From the NCBI GenBank assembly GCA_963605405.1, contig CAVCUP010000012.1, positions 17,511 to 81,510 on the forward strand: a DNA stretch of 64,000 bases, written 5' to 3'. The first letter of the stretch is position 1. The number at the start of each line of letters is the position of its first letter. This DNA is from Paratractidigestivibacter sp963605405 (GTDB lineage Bacteria > Actinomycetota > Coriobacteriia > Coriobacteriales > Atopobiaceae). The position numbers were made by a program, and so were the translations under genes. Of this stretch, positions 33,622 through 42,431 are shown one piece after another. Under the pieces are notes generated by a model that was given only the letters and a program-made list of their open reading frames with translations, was not told the DNA's origin and searched no databases.

Positions 33622-34961
33622 ACAGCGTGCCCGAAGACGTGAAGACCGAGGCCGGCGGCCGGGAGGAGCGCATCCTTCGTTGGAGACCGAGGCTTCTCGC
33701 CGTTTGGACCGTCGTCGGCGTCTTCGTGGCGCTGTGGCTCACGCTCGGCGCGCTCGGCTTCGTCCAGCAGGCGCTCCAGCTCATCCTCGTGGGCGGCGTC
33801 GCGGGCTTTATCTGCAGCCCGCTGACAAACCGTCTCGAGGATCGCGGGGTCCCGCGAGGCGTGGCGGCGTTCGCTTCCCTGCTCGTGTTCCTGGTGGCGG
33901 TCGTCGTGCTCGTCACCGTTATTGGCGGGCCCCTTATGCAGGAGCTGATGGTGCTCCTGCGAAACACCCCCGCCTACATCCAGCAGGCGCAGGCCGCCCT
34001 CAACGAGTTCTGGAAGACCTACGGCGAGTCCGCCGACCCGCGCGTGCAGGCCGCCGTCAACTCCGTGGCCAACGCCGCGTCCTCCATGGGGAGCTCCATG
34101 GCGAGCGACCTCGCGCGCCAGATCTCGAGCGGGCTCATGGCCAACCTTACGGGCATGGTAGAGTCGTTCACCACCGTTTTCCTGGGGCTCGTCCTCGCGT
34201 ACTGGGTGGCCAAGGACTACCCGCTCATGGCGCGGGAGCTCGCCGCGATCGTGGGTCCCGCCCACAGCCGCGACGTCACGCTGCTGCTCGCCGTGCTTTC
34301 CCGCTCGACGGGCGGCTACATGTACGGCACGCTCATCACCTCCATCGCCAACGGCGTCATGCTCGCCGCGGGCCTGGCCGTGGCGGGCCACCCGTACGCG
34401 GCGCTTCTCGGCGCGCTCACGTTCGTGGCGCACTTCGTGCCGGTGATCGGGCCCGCGCTCTCGTGCATCGTGTCGGTGCTCTTGGCGCTTTTTGTGGGGC
34501 CCGGCGTGGCGGTGGCGACGCTGGTCATCGCGATGGTCGCGCAGAACGTGGCCGACAACGTGCTCTCGCCGCTCGTCATGCAGCGCGCGGTCCAGATCCA
34601 CCCGGCGCTCAGCCTTGTGGGCATCATCGTGGGAGGTTGCCTCGGCGGCGCGCTGGGCATGGTGCTCGCCGTCCCGCTCACGGCGGCGCTTCGCGGCACG
34701 TTCGTCTACTTCTTTGAGGCCCGCACCGGCCGACAGATCGTCTCGGAGACGGGCGCGCTCTTCCGCGGCACCGCCTACCGCGCGGCCGACGGCTCGCCCC
34801 TGCCCGAGCTCGACGCCCTCGACGACCCCGACTTCTTCAAGGGATCGCGCTTGCGCGCCGCCCTCTCCGACGAGGAGCGTGCCGCCGTCGAGGGCCGTGC
34901 CGCGGAGTGCCGCGGCGAGGACGAAGGCGCGCAGGGCGGGCTGGCCGAGGACGCCGAGTAG
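33618..34961 (+). CDS. AI-2E family transporter (YdbO/PerM-like)
   Basis: 447 residues joined to the sigma factor gene by an ATGA overlap. About eight membrane segments with the family's central hairpin; recognisable parts are LILVGGVAGFICSPLTNRLE, TYGESADPRVQAAVNS (extracellular loop), GPAHSRDVTLLLAVLSR and the late GPALSCIVSVLLALFVGPG. AI-2E family members include Na+/H+-type and export functions, despite the name from TqsA. The C-terminal ~90 residues are hydrophilic and acidic. Operon membership hints at stress-related control. Confidence 0.87.
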   Translation: MNSVPEDVKTEAGGREERILRWRPRLLAVWTVVGVFVALWLTLGALGFVQQALQLILVGGVAGFICSPLTNRLEDRGVPRGVAAFASLLVFLVAVVVLVTVIGGPLMQELMVLLRNTPAYIQQAQAALNEFWKTYGESADPRVQAAVNSVANAASSMGSSMASDLARQISSGLMANLTGMVESFTTVFLGLVLAYWVAKDYPLMARELAAIVGPAHSRDVTLLLAVLSRSTGGYMYGTLITSIANGVMLAAGLAVAGHPYAALLGALTFVAHFVPVIGPALSCIVSVLLALFVGPGVAVATLVIAMVAQNVADNVLSPLVMQRAVQIHPALSLVGIIVGGCLGGALGMVLAVPLTAALRGTFVYFFEARTGRQIVSETGALFRGTAYRAADGSPLPELDALDDPDFFKGSRLRAALSDEERAAVEGRAAECRGEDEGAQGGLAEDAE

Positions 34962-35040
34962 TCTCGTCGTCCCCATGAGCTCTCCGGTCCCGCCAACGGT
35001 CCTACAAAGCAGGCCCCACGGCCTTCTCCTGGGTTTCTTT

Positions 35041-35068
35041 GCCCCCGGCCCTCGTCGGGGGCTTCTTT
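35041..35068 (+). terminator. Intrinsic terminator of the sigma factor operon
   Basis: GCCCCCG pairs with CGGGGGC around GCCCTCGT-like loop bases, followed by TTCTTT. It lies about 80 bases after the AI-2E gene. Confidence 0.75.
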
Positions 35069-35211
35069 GTGCACCGGCCCATGCGCGGTCCCTCGCGTAA
35101 GGGCGACGCCGGCGGCATGGACGCGAGCCCTCCTCGCCGTCGGGCGGATGGGAAGAGCCGCTCGCCGCGCGAGCCCCGTCCGCGCTCGGCACGCCGCCGC
35201 CATGTGTGGTT

Positions 35212-35240
35212 TTTACGCGACGCTACCTGCGCGGTATACT
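35212..35240 (+). promoter_or_regulatory. Sigma70-type promoter of alaS
   Basis: TTTACG (35212-35217), 17-base spacer, TATACT (35235-35240). The leader to the ATG at 35288 would be about 40 bases and contains the AGGGGAG ribosome site. Confidence 0.6.
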
Positions 35241-35287
35241 AATTCGCTGTATGTGAACACGCACCACCCGAGCAACAGGGGAGACAC

Positions 35288-37951
35288 ATGAGCACCGCCG
35301 ACTACAAGACCATGACCACCGCGGAGATCCGCGAGGACTTCCTCAAGTTCTTCGAGTCCAAGGGCTGCAAGCTCTGCGCCTCGTCCTCCCTTGTTCCGGA
35401 CGATCCGTCGCTTCTTCTCGCCAACGCGGGCATGAACCAGTTCAAGGAGTACTACCAGGGCTCCAAGACCATGAAGGAGATCGGCGCCTGCTCCTGCCAG
35501 AAGTGCCTGCGCACCAACGACATCGACAACATCGGCGATGCCCGTCACCTATCCTTCTTCGAGATGCTCGGCAACTTCTCCTTCGGCGGCTACTCCAAGG
35601 CCGACGCCATCGCTTGGGCCTTCGAGTTCATCACCGGCGAGGAGCACCTGGGCCTTCCCATCGACCGTCTTTATATGACCGTCTTCGAGAACGACGACGA
35701 GGCCATCGAGCTGTGGCGCGCCCAGGGCGTGGCTTACGACCACATCTCCCGCCTCGGCGAGGAGGACAACTTCTGGGCCGCCGGCCCCACCGGCCCCTGC
35801 GGCCCCTGCTCCGAGATCTACTTCGACCAGGGCGAGGAGTACGGCTGCGGCGAGCCCGACTGCGCGCCGGGTTGCGACTGCGACCGCTTCCTCGAGTTCT
35901 GGAACCTCGTCTTTACCCAGTATGACCGCCAGGAGGACGGCTCGATGCCCGAGCTGCCCCACCGCAACATCGACACCGGCATGGGCCTCGAGCGCATTGC
36001 GGCCATCATGCAGCACAAGGGCACGAACTACGACGGCGACCTTCTCCAGTCCCTCATCGGCGTCGGCGAGAAGCTCTCCGGCCACGCCTACGGCACCGAC
36101 GCCGCCAAGGACCGCAGCCTGCGCATCCTTGCCGACCACTCCCGCGCCGTCACCTTCATGATCGGCGACGGCATCCTGCCGGGCAACGAGGGCCGCGGCT
36201 ACATCCTGCGCCGCCTGCTCCGCCGCGCCGTCTACCACGCGCGCCTCATGAGCATCGAGAGCCCCTTCCTCTCCAACTACGTTGACGAGGTCACGCGCCT
36301 CATGGGCGGCAACTATCCCGCGCTCACCGAGCAGTCCGCCCTTATCCAGGGCATCGTCCGCGCCGAGGAGGAGCGCTTCGGCGCCACGCTCGACGCCGGC
36401 GAGAGCATGCTCGAGGGCGAGTGCGCCAAGCTGGACGAGGCCGCCGTGCTGCCCGGCGAGGTCGCCTTCAAGCTGCACGACACCTATGGTTTCCCCATCG
36501 ACCTCACCCGCGAGATCTGCGAGGCCGCCGGCCACGACGTGGACATGGAGGGCTTCGACGCCTGCATGACCGAGCAGAAGGAGCGCGCCCGCGCCGCCGC
36601 CAACCGCGACGCCTGGGGCACCTTCAACGACGTCTGGACCGCGCTTTCCGATAAGCTCGCCGCGACCGAGTTCGTGGGCTACGACGAGGATTCCGCCGAC
36701 GGCTGCGAGGTCGCGGCCATCGTCGCCGGCGACGCCGAGGCCGAGCGCGCCCAGGCGGGCGACGAGGTCTCCGTGGTTCTCGCCAAGACCCCGTTCTACG
36801 CCGAGATGGGCGGCCAGTGCGGCGACACCGGCTACCTCGAGTCCGCTTCCGGCGCCCGCGTCCGCGTGAACGAGACCAAGGGCAAGAACGGCCTCTACGT
36901 GCACACGGGCGTTGTCGAGGACGGCGAGCTCGCCGTGGGCGACGTGGTCCGAGCCGTGGTCGACCACGGCCGCCGCGAGCTCATCCGCCGCAACCACACC
37001 GCCACCCACCTGCTCGACGCCGCCCTTAAGAAGGTCCTCGGCGAGCACGTCTCCCAGGCCGGCTCCTTCGTGGGCCCCGACCGCCTGCGCTTCGACTTCA
37101 CGCACTTCGAGGCCATGACGGCCGACGAGCTCGCGCGCGTAGAGGGCATGGTCAACGCCGAGATCTTCGCCGCCGAGCCCATCGTGACCCGTGTCATGGG
37201 CATCGACGAGGCCAAGGCCTCCGGCGCCGTCGCCCTCTTCGGCGAGAAGTACGGCGACGTTGTGCGCGTGGTCTCCACCGGCGACTCCGACGCGCCCTTC
37301 TCCCGCGAGCTCTGCGGCGGCACCCACGCCCGCAACACCGCCGATCTCGGCCTCTTCAAGATCGTCTCCGAGAGCTCCGTGGGCTCCAACGCCCGCCGCA
37401 TCGAGGCCGTGACCTCTATGGGCGCCATCGAGCACCTCGACGAGCAGCTCGAGCTTCTCTCCGGCATCGCCCGCGAGCTCAAGTGCCGCCCCTCCGACGC
37501 CGCCGAGCGCGTGAGCGGCCTCAACGCCGAGGTCCGCGACCTGCGTAAGAAGCTCGAGGCCGCCACGACCGGCGCCGGCTCGAACAAGGTGGCCGCCGCC
37601 TTCGAGCAGGCCGTCCAGCTCGACGGCTACAAGGCGGTCGTCGCCCGTCTCGACGGCCTCACCGGCAAGGACATGCGCTCTGCCTGGGACGGCATCCGCG
37701 ACGCCGCCAAGGGTGAGCCCGTTGCCTGCGTGATCGCGTCGGCCACTCCCGACGGCAAGGTCGCGCTCCTGGCCGGCGGTACCGACGCCGCCGTCGCCTC
37801 CGGCTTCTCCGCCGGCAACATCGTCAAGGCCATCGCCGGCCTCGTCGGCGGCCGCGGCGGCGGTCGCCCGAACATGGCCCAGGCCGGCGGCTCCGACGTC
37901 TCCGGCATCGACGCCGCGCTCGACGCCGCCAAGAAGGAGCTTGGCCTCTAG
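35288..37951 (+). CDS. alaS: Alanyl-tRNA synthetase
   Basis: 887 residues, full length. Charges tRNA-Ala and proofreads Ser/Gly. Class II core at the start (EIREDFLKFFESKGC, NAGMNQFKEYYQG, then RCIR-like CLRTNDIDNIG and SFFEMLGNFSFG). The editing domain has the zinc ligands of NHTATH (His 570 and 574) and CGGTH (Cys 676, His 680). The C-terminal DHHA1-type domain ends in the Gly-rich GGRGGGRPNMAQAGG. It is followed without gap by ruvX, then mltG, the gene order common in many bacteria. Confidence 0.98.
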   Translation: MSTADYKTMTTAEIREDFLKFFESKGCKLCASSSLVPDDPSLLLANAGMNQFKEYYQGSKTMKEIGACSCQKCLRTNDIDNIGDARHLSFFEMLGNFSFGGYSKADAIAWAFEFITGEEHLGLPIDRLYMTVFENDDEAIELWRAQGVAYDHISRLGEEDNFWAAGPTGPCGPCSEIYFDQGEEYGCGEPDCAPGCDCDRFLEFWNLVFTQYDRQEDGSMPELPHRNIDTGMGLERIAAIMQHKGTNYDGDLLQSLIGVGEKLSGHAYGTDAAKDRSLRILADHSRAVTFMIGDGILPGNEGRGYILRRLLRRAVYHARLMSIESPFLSNYVDEVTRLMGGNYPALTEQSALIQGIVRAEEERFGATLDAGESMLEGECAKLDEAAVLPGEVAFKLHDTYGFPIDLTREICEAAGHDVDMEGFDACMTEQKERARAAANRDAWGTFNDVWTALSDKLAATEFVGYDEDSADGCEVAAIVAGDAEAERAQAGDEVSVVLAKTPFYAEMGGQCGDTGYLESASGARVRVNETKGKNGLYVHTGVVEDGELAVGDVVRAVVDHGRRELIRRNHTATHLLDAALKKVLGEHVSQAGSFVGPDRLRFDFTHFEAMTADELARVEGMVNAEIFAAEPIVTRVMGIDEAKASGAVALFGEKYGDVVRVVSTGDSDAPFSRELCGGTHARNTADLGLFKIVSESSVGSNARRIEAVTSMGAIEHLDEQLELLSGIARELKCRPSDAAERVSGLNAEVRDLRKKLEAATTGAGSNKVAAAFEQAVQLDGYKAVVARLDGLTGKDMRSAWDGIRDAAKGEPVACVIASATPDGKVALLAGGTDAAVASGFSAGNIVKAIAGLVGGRGGGRPNMAQAGGSDVSGIDAALDAAKKELGL

Positions 37952-38379
37952 TGCGCGTCCTCGCCCTGGATATCGGGGAGGTCCGCGTCGGCGTCGCCGT
38001 GAGCGACCCGGCCGGCCGCGTGGCCTCCCCGGTTTGCGTGCTGCCCGCGGCAGAGGTGCTCGCGGGTGCCCGCACCTTTCGTCGCGTCCTCGATGATTGG
38101 GAGCCTGAGCTGCTCGTATGCGGCCGTCCGATGACGATGGCGGGCGAGGAGGGGCCGCAGGCCGAGCGCGTGATGGCGCAGGCCCGTCGGATTGCGGACG
38201 ACTGCGGCCTTTCCCTCGAGTTCGCCGACGAACGCCTCTCTTCCTCCGAGGCCAAGAGGATCCTGCGGGAGCAGGGTCTCTCCGAGCGCTCCATGCGTGG
38301 CAAGGTCGACATGGTCGCCGCCTCGCTCTTTCTGCAAGCATGGCTCGACGCGAACGTCGCGGCCGAAGACGACCGATAA
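37951..38379 (+). CDS. ruvX: Putative Holliday junction resolvase/pre-16S rRNA nuclease YqgF (RuvX)
   Basis: 142 residues from the GTG at 37951, whose G is the last base of the alaS stop codon. RNase H-like fold with motif I VLALDIGEVRVGVAVSD, the VCGRPMTMAGEEG loop in place of the more common VGLP.N..G, the catalytic Glu of LEFADERLSS and a terminal Asp in KVDMVAASLFLQAWLD. YqgF acts in 16S rRNA 5'-end maturation and possibly recombination. Confidence 0.93.
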   Translation: MRVLALDIGEVRVGVAVSDPAGRVASPVCVLPAAEVLAGARTFRRVLDDWEPELLVCGRPMTMAGEEGPQAERVMAQARRIADDCGLSLEFADERLSSSEAKRILREQGLSERSMRGKVDMVAASLFLQAWLDANVAAEDDR

Positions 38380-38388
38380 GGCCTTTCC

Positions 38389-39813
38389 ATGACCACACCC
38401 AGCACGACCAGCAACGGACAGCAACGGCCGCGCCGCGCCGCGCACTTCTCGGCGCCCGAGAACGCTCAGGGGGACCGGACGCAGTCCAAGGCCCGTCCTG
38501 CGCGCTCGGGCCACGCGGGCCCCGCCGCTGCCCGCCCGGCCGCAGCGTCTGCTGCCCCCGGTTCTGCCCGCACTGCCGGCTCCGGCGTATCCCAGCGCGC
38601 GGCCGCGGCGACTGCGGCCGCCTCTCGTCGCAAACCCGGCTCCGGCTCCCGTGCCGGCGCCGGTTCCGCGCTCAGCACCGGCCGTGTCTCCGGCGCGGCC
38701 GCCCGCGCCACAAAGCGTGCCGGCAGCCATGACGTCCGTCGGGAGCAGACTAAGCGCCGCGGCGGCTCGGGCATGATCGTGGGCGGGGTTATCGCCGCCG
38801 TCATCCTCATCCTGGCCGTGGTCTTCGTGGTGGTTCCGTCCTTCTCCGGCCGTTCGTCCGATACCCAGGACATCGTCGCCGGCCAGACCGTGACCGTCAC
38901 GATTCCCGACGGCTCCGGCGCGTCCGCCGTGGCCCAGGCCCTCTTCGATGCCAAGGTCATTGCGAACAAGTCCGATTTCCTTACGCAGGTGAGCCGTATG
39001 AACGCCGGCTCCGACCTTAAGAGCGGCGAGTACACCATCACCACCGGCGGAGACATGAGCTCGCTCGTCGAGCTTCTCTGCAGTGGATCCAACTCAAGCG
39101 GGCTTTCCCTCACCATCCCGGAGGGTTACACGGTGGCGCGCATCGCGGCGGCCGTGGAGAGCAAGTACGGCATCTCGGCCGATGAGTTCATCGCGCAGGC
39201 CAAGGCCTCCAACTACGTGGCCGACTACTCCTTCCTCGAGGGCGCGAGCGGCGACTCGCTCGAGGGCTTCCTCTTCCCCAAGACCTACTCCTTCCCCGAC
39301 GGCGCCACCGCCGACGGCATCATCCGCGCCATGCTCACCCAGTTCCAGACGGAGCTCGCGACCCTGGACCTCAGCTATCCCGAGAGCCAGGGCCTCAGCG
39401 TGGCGGACATGGTCAACCTGGCCTCTATCGTCGAGAAGGAATCCACCCAGAGCACGGCCGCGCAGGTCGCCGCCGTCTTCTACAACAGGCTCGGCAACTT
39501 CGGCGACCCCAACTACGGCTATCTGCAGTCGGACGCCACCACCGCCTACACCGTGGGCCACGACCCCACCGCGGAGGAGGTCCACGACGAGTCCGACCCC
39601 TACAGCACCTATGCCCACCAGGGCCTTCCGCCCACGCCTATCTGCTGCCCGGGCCTCGATGCCCTGCAGGCCGTGTGCTCGCCCGACCAGACCGCGCTCG
39701 ACGAGGGAGACTTCTACTTCTACTTCTGGAACGACGCGGACGGCAACGTGCAGTACAAGTTCAGCAAGACCTACGAAGAGCACCAGCGGGCGATCGCCGA
39801 TGCCAGCAACTAG
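38389..39813 (+). CDS. mltG: Endolytic murein transglycosylase MltG
   Basis: 474 residues. A cytoplasmic Ala/Arg/Ser-rich segment of about 125 residues precedes one membrane helix (GMIVGGVIAAVILILAVVFV); the basic N-terminus is longer than in E. coli and typical of actinobacterial MltG. Then come a LysM-like subdomain (ITIPDGSGA.../SLTIPEGYTVARIA) and the YceG catalytic domain with the Glu of LASIVEKESTQ and the conserved LPPTPICCPGLDAL. It cuts nascent glycan strands and sets their length. The stop overlaps the next gene. Confidence 0.93.
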   Translation: MTTPSTTSNGQQRPRRAAHFSAPENAQGDRTQSKARPARSGHAGPAAARPAAASAAPGSARTAGSGVSQRAAAATAAASRRKPGSGSRAGAGSALSTGRVSGAAARATKRAGSHDVRREQTKRRGGSGMIVGGVIAAVILILAVVFVVVPSFSGRSSDTQDIVAGQTVTVTIPDGSGASAVAQALFDAKVIANKSDFLTQVSRMNAGSDLKSGEYTITTGGDMSSLVELLCSGSNSSGLSLTIPEGYTVARIAAAVESKYGISADEFIAQAKASNYVADYSFLEGASGDSLEGFLFPKTYSFPDGATADGIIRAMLTQFQTELATLDLSYPESQGLSVADMVNLASIVEKESTQSTAAQVAAVFYNRLGNFGDPNYGYLQSDATTAYTVGHDPTAEEVHDESDPYSTYAHQGLPPTPICCPGLDALQAVCSPDQTALDEGDFYFYFWNDADGNVQYKFSKTYEEHQRAIADASN

Positions 39814-40321
39814 GGGAGGGCGCCTCTCCACGGAGGCATGGCGGTATATCTCGTCGGTCGAGAGTATCGACGTGCGGGACCTCGTCGACGCGGACGTGCG
39901 GCTGTTGCTCCTCGACCGCGACAACACCTGCGTCCCGCGCGACACCAGGCGCGCGCCCGAGGCGGTCCTCGCCTGGCTCGACGACGTGCGCGCCGCCGGC
40001 ATCAAGACCTGCATCGTCTCGAACAACTTCCATACCGACCAGGTGCAGGCCTCGGCGGCCGAGCTCGGCTGCGACGCGGTCGACCACGCGATGAAGCCCT
40101 CCCCGGCGGCGCTCAAGCGCGCGATGCGCCTGATGGGGGAGGGGCCCGAGCATACCGTTATGGTCGGCGACCAGGTCTTTACCGACGTGGTGGCCGGAAA
40201 TCTCGCGGGCGTTCGCACCGTCCTTGTGCGTCCGCAGTGCCGACGTGACCTCTGGTACACCTACGTGTTCCGCGCCTTCGAGCACATCGCGCTTCACGGC
40301 AAGAAGTTCGAGGGGGAGTAG
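39800..40321 (+). CDS. YqeG family HAD-IIIA-type phosphatase
   Basis: 173 residues from the ATG at 39800, overlapping mltG by 14 bases. HAD motifs: LLLLDRDNTCVP (D-x-D-N-T), TCIVSNN, KPSPAALKRAM with the Lys, and MVGDQVFTDVVAGNLAG. These match YqeG exactly in order. YqeG proteins are phosphatases of uncertain substrate and often sit near shikimate and ribosome-assembly genes, as here, just before aroK. No good ribosome site precedes the start, so translational coupling to mltG is likely. Confidence 0.9.
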   Translation: MPATRGGRLSTEAWRYISSVESIDVRDLVDADVRLLLLDRDNTCVPRDTRRAPEAVLAWLDDVRAAGIKTCIVSNNFHTDQVQASAAELGCDAVDHAMKPSPAALKRAMRLMGEGPEHTVMVGDQVFTDVVAGNLAGVRTVLVRPQCRRDLWYTYVFRAFEHIALHGKKFEGE

Positions 40322-40458
40322 GGCCCTCTTCGGCGCCTCGCGTTTCTCGTTGGGGCTGCGACCTTGCCGATGGCCGCATTCTTGCTAAGAAACCGCCCCG
40401 CAACGCCGGCCGTGTAGAATCTTTCCTTGATATAGACGTGACACGGGAGTTCCACGGT

Positions 40459-41004
40459 TTGGCAAACGATGCGGGCTACATAGTTCATGAGGGGTGCGAC
40501 CACATCTTCTTCGTCGGGTTTCTCGGCGCAGGCAAGTCGACGCTGGCCCGCAACCTCGGCTCGCTCTTCCACCGCCCGTGCGTGGACACGGACCGCATCG
40601 CCGAGCGCCTTCTCGGAAAGACGATTGCCCGCACCTTCGCGGAGGACGGCGAGGCGGCTTTCCGTGACGCCGAGACCCGTGGTCTCGCCACCCTGCTCGC
40701 GCGCAAGTCTCTGCTTGTGAGCTGCGGCGGGGGAATCGTGGAGACGCGGCGCAACATCGAGCTCATGCACGAGATGGGCACGGTCGTCTTTCTCGACGGC
40801 GATCTTTCCGACTCTATGCGACAGATCAAGAACACGGCGCGTCGCCCGGACCTCGGGGACGCGCGCCAGGCGGAGCTGCTCTATCTTCATCGCCGCCCGC
40901 TGTACGAGGAGAGCGCGGACATCCGCATCGACATACGTAACAAGAGCTTCGAGCAGGTGGCGCTGGAGAGCGGCCAGCTGCTCTGGGAGAAAGGCCTTCT
41001 ATGA
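40459..41004 (+). CDS. aroK: Shikimate kinase
   Basis: 181 residues from the TTG at 40459, preferred because GGGAG lies 11 bases upstream; a GTG at 40438 gives 188 residues but has no ribosome site. It phosphorylates shikimate in the aromatic amino-acid pathway. The active site looks intact: P-loop FLGAGKST, Asp-x-Asp as VDTDR, Arg of AFRDAETR, SCGGGIV, lid Arg in TARRPDLGD and the closing Arg of HRRPLYEE. It joins the aroB-like gene by an ATGA overlap. The spacing between the P-loop and N-terminus is ~20 residues longer than in E. coli AroK. Confidence 0.88.
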   Translation: MANDAGYIVHEGCDHIFFVGFLGAGKSTLARNLGSLFHRPCVDTDRIAERLLGKTIARTFAEDGEAAFRDAETRGLATLLARKSLLVSCGGGIVETRRNIELMHEMGTVVFLDGDLSDSMRQIKNTARRPDLGDARQAELLYLHRRPLYEESADIRIDIRNKSFEQVALESGQLLWEKGLL

Positions 41005-42245
41005 GCGAAGAGACGACCGCGACCGGGCAGGCAGGGAAGGCTGTGGAGACCGCGACGGCCGCCGGCGCCGCGCAGGTCGGGCGGGCGCCCGAGCGCGCCG
41101 ATGCCGCCCCGGCCTCCGAGAACGCGCCGGCCGCGGAGGAACCCGCCGCCGTCGAGGTGTCCAAGCGCCGCCAGTGGGTCACGCTGAGGGGCACGTCCAT
41201 GGACCTGCGCGTGGGCGCGGGGCTCGTGGACGGGGTCGCGCACGACTTCGCCTCGGCCGTAGGCCGCCCGCGGCGCCTCGCGCTCGCGCTCGACGCCGCG
41301 TGCCCGGACGACCTTGCGGAGGAGCTCCGCCGAGGACTTACCGACCAGGGCTTCGACGTCCGCTCGTTCACGGCCGCGTCCGGCGCGGACGCCTGCCGGT
41401 TCTCGGCGCTCGAGGGGTTCCACGGCGAGCTCGCCCGCGTCGGCGTGACCTCCGACGACCTGATCGTGGCCGTCGGCCGCGAGGAGTCGCTCTCCCTCGC
41501 CGCCGCGGCGTCGGCGCACTGGTGCGGCCACACGATGCTGGCCGCGGTGCCGCTCGACTTCTCTGCGGCCATATCGGCCGGGGTCACGCCGCGCGCGCTC
41601 GACGTCGCGGGCGCGCCGCGCTCCGTCGTCACCGAGGGCTGCGCGCGCTTTGAGGTCGCCGACCTCGAGGTTCTTCAGCGCCTGAGCTCTGCCGAGGACG
41701 TGCTGTATGCCCGCGCACAGATGGTCGCGGCCGCCATGGCCGACTCGGACAAGGCCTTCGGCGCTCTCTGGGACGCCGCCGGGCTCATCTCTGCCGGCGA
41801 GCCCGGCGCCCTCGTGGATGCGCTCACCGAGGGTATCCGCAGCAAGGGCAAGGTCGTCTCCTCGACCTCCGTGGCTATCAGGCAGTCGGCGGATTACGGC
41901 CAGACGCTTATGCGCGCCTTGCGAGAGGTGGTGGGCCCCGACGTTCCCGCCTCGGCGCTTCTCGCCGACGCGATGAGATTCGCCGCGCGCCTTGCCGCCG
42001 CTTCCGAGCAGCTCTCCATCGACGACATGTTCACCCAAGACGAGCTGCTCGAAAAGCTCGGCCTCGGCACGGTCGAGGTCTCCGTGGACGCCGCTGAGCT
42101 CGTGGAGGCCGTCAAGCGCGAGCGCTTCGCCCGCACGAACCGCTTCATGCTCGCGCTGCCGCGCGCAATAGGCCGCGTGCGCCTCACGGCCATCGATTCC
42201 GATGTTCTTGCCGAGCACGTCGAGGCGTGGTGCGCGAGCCGCTAG
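41001..42245 (+). CDS. Degenerate 3-dehydroquinate synthase-like (AroB-like) protein
   Basis: 414 residues in the place normally held by aroB (aroK-aroB-pepP). A ~55-residue Ala/Glu-rich start precedes a fold traceable along AroB: DLIVAVGREESLSLAAAA where AroB has its NAD-binding GGGVVGDLAGF, VPLDFSAAISAG where AroB has PTTLLAQVDSSVGGKT, and SADYGQTLMRALRE where AroB has LNFGHTFGHAIE. The metal-binding His pair and the Gly-rich NAD loop are therefore not recognisable. The end (MLALPRAIGRVRLTAIDSD) again matches AroB. I infer an AroB descendant without synthase activity, perhaps structural or regulatory; the homology itself is an eye alignment. Confidence 0.6.
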   Translation: MSEETTATGQAGKAVETATAAGAAQVGRAPERADAAPASENAPAAEEPAAVEVSKRRQWVTLRGTSMDLRVGAGLVDGVAHDFASAVGRPRRLALALDAACPDDLAEELRRGLTDQGFDVRSFTAASGADACRFSALEGFHGELARVGVTSDDLIVAVGREESLSLAAAASAHWCGHTMLAAVPLDFSAAISAGVTPRALDVAGAPRSVVTEGCARFEVADLEVLQRLSSAEDVLYARAQMVAAAMADSDKAFGALWDAAGLISAGEPGALVDALTEGIRSKGKVVSSTSVAIRQSADYGQTLMRALREVVGPDVPASALLADAMRFAARLAAASEQLSIDDMFTQDELLEKLGLGTVEVSVDAAELVEAVKRERFARTNRFMLALPRAIGRVRLTAIDSDVLAEHVEAWCASR

Positions 42246-42262
42246 CCCCTGGTTTGTTTGGA

Positions 42263-42310
42263 GAGAAGCGACGGCACCGGCGCACGTGCGCCCGCCGTCG
42301 CTTCTTTTTT
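42263..42310 (+). terminator. Intrinsic terminator of the yqeG-aroK-aroB-like operon
   Basis: GAGAAGCGACGGC pairs with GCCGTCGCTTC across a loop that can itself fold (GGCGCACGTGCGCC), followed by TTTTTT. A TACAAT box sits directly behind it (42319), possibly the pepP promoter. Confidence 0.88.
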
Positions 42311-42431
42311 ATCGGGCGTACAATTGCGCAGGCGAGCGCAAGGGCACGTGGGCAACGCGTGCGGGCCTGGGCGCGCTACAAGCCAATAAGCGCGGGCCGA
42401 GGGCCCGCATACAAAGAAAGGACCTGTTCAC

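Noticed and set aside
35549..38398. Minus-strand open frame (949 codons) opposite alaS and ruvX
   Set aside because: Same shadow effect. The plus-strand products are unmistakable and the minus product has no recognisable fold or ribosome site.
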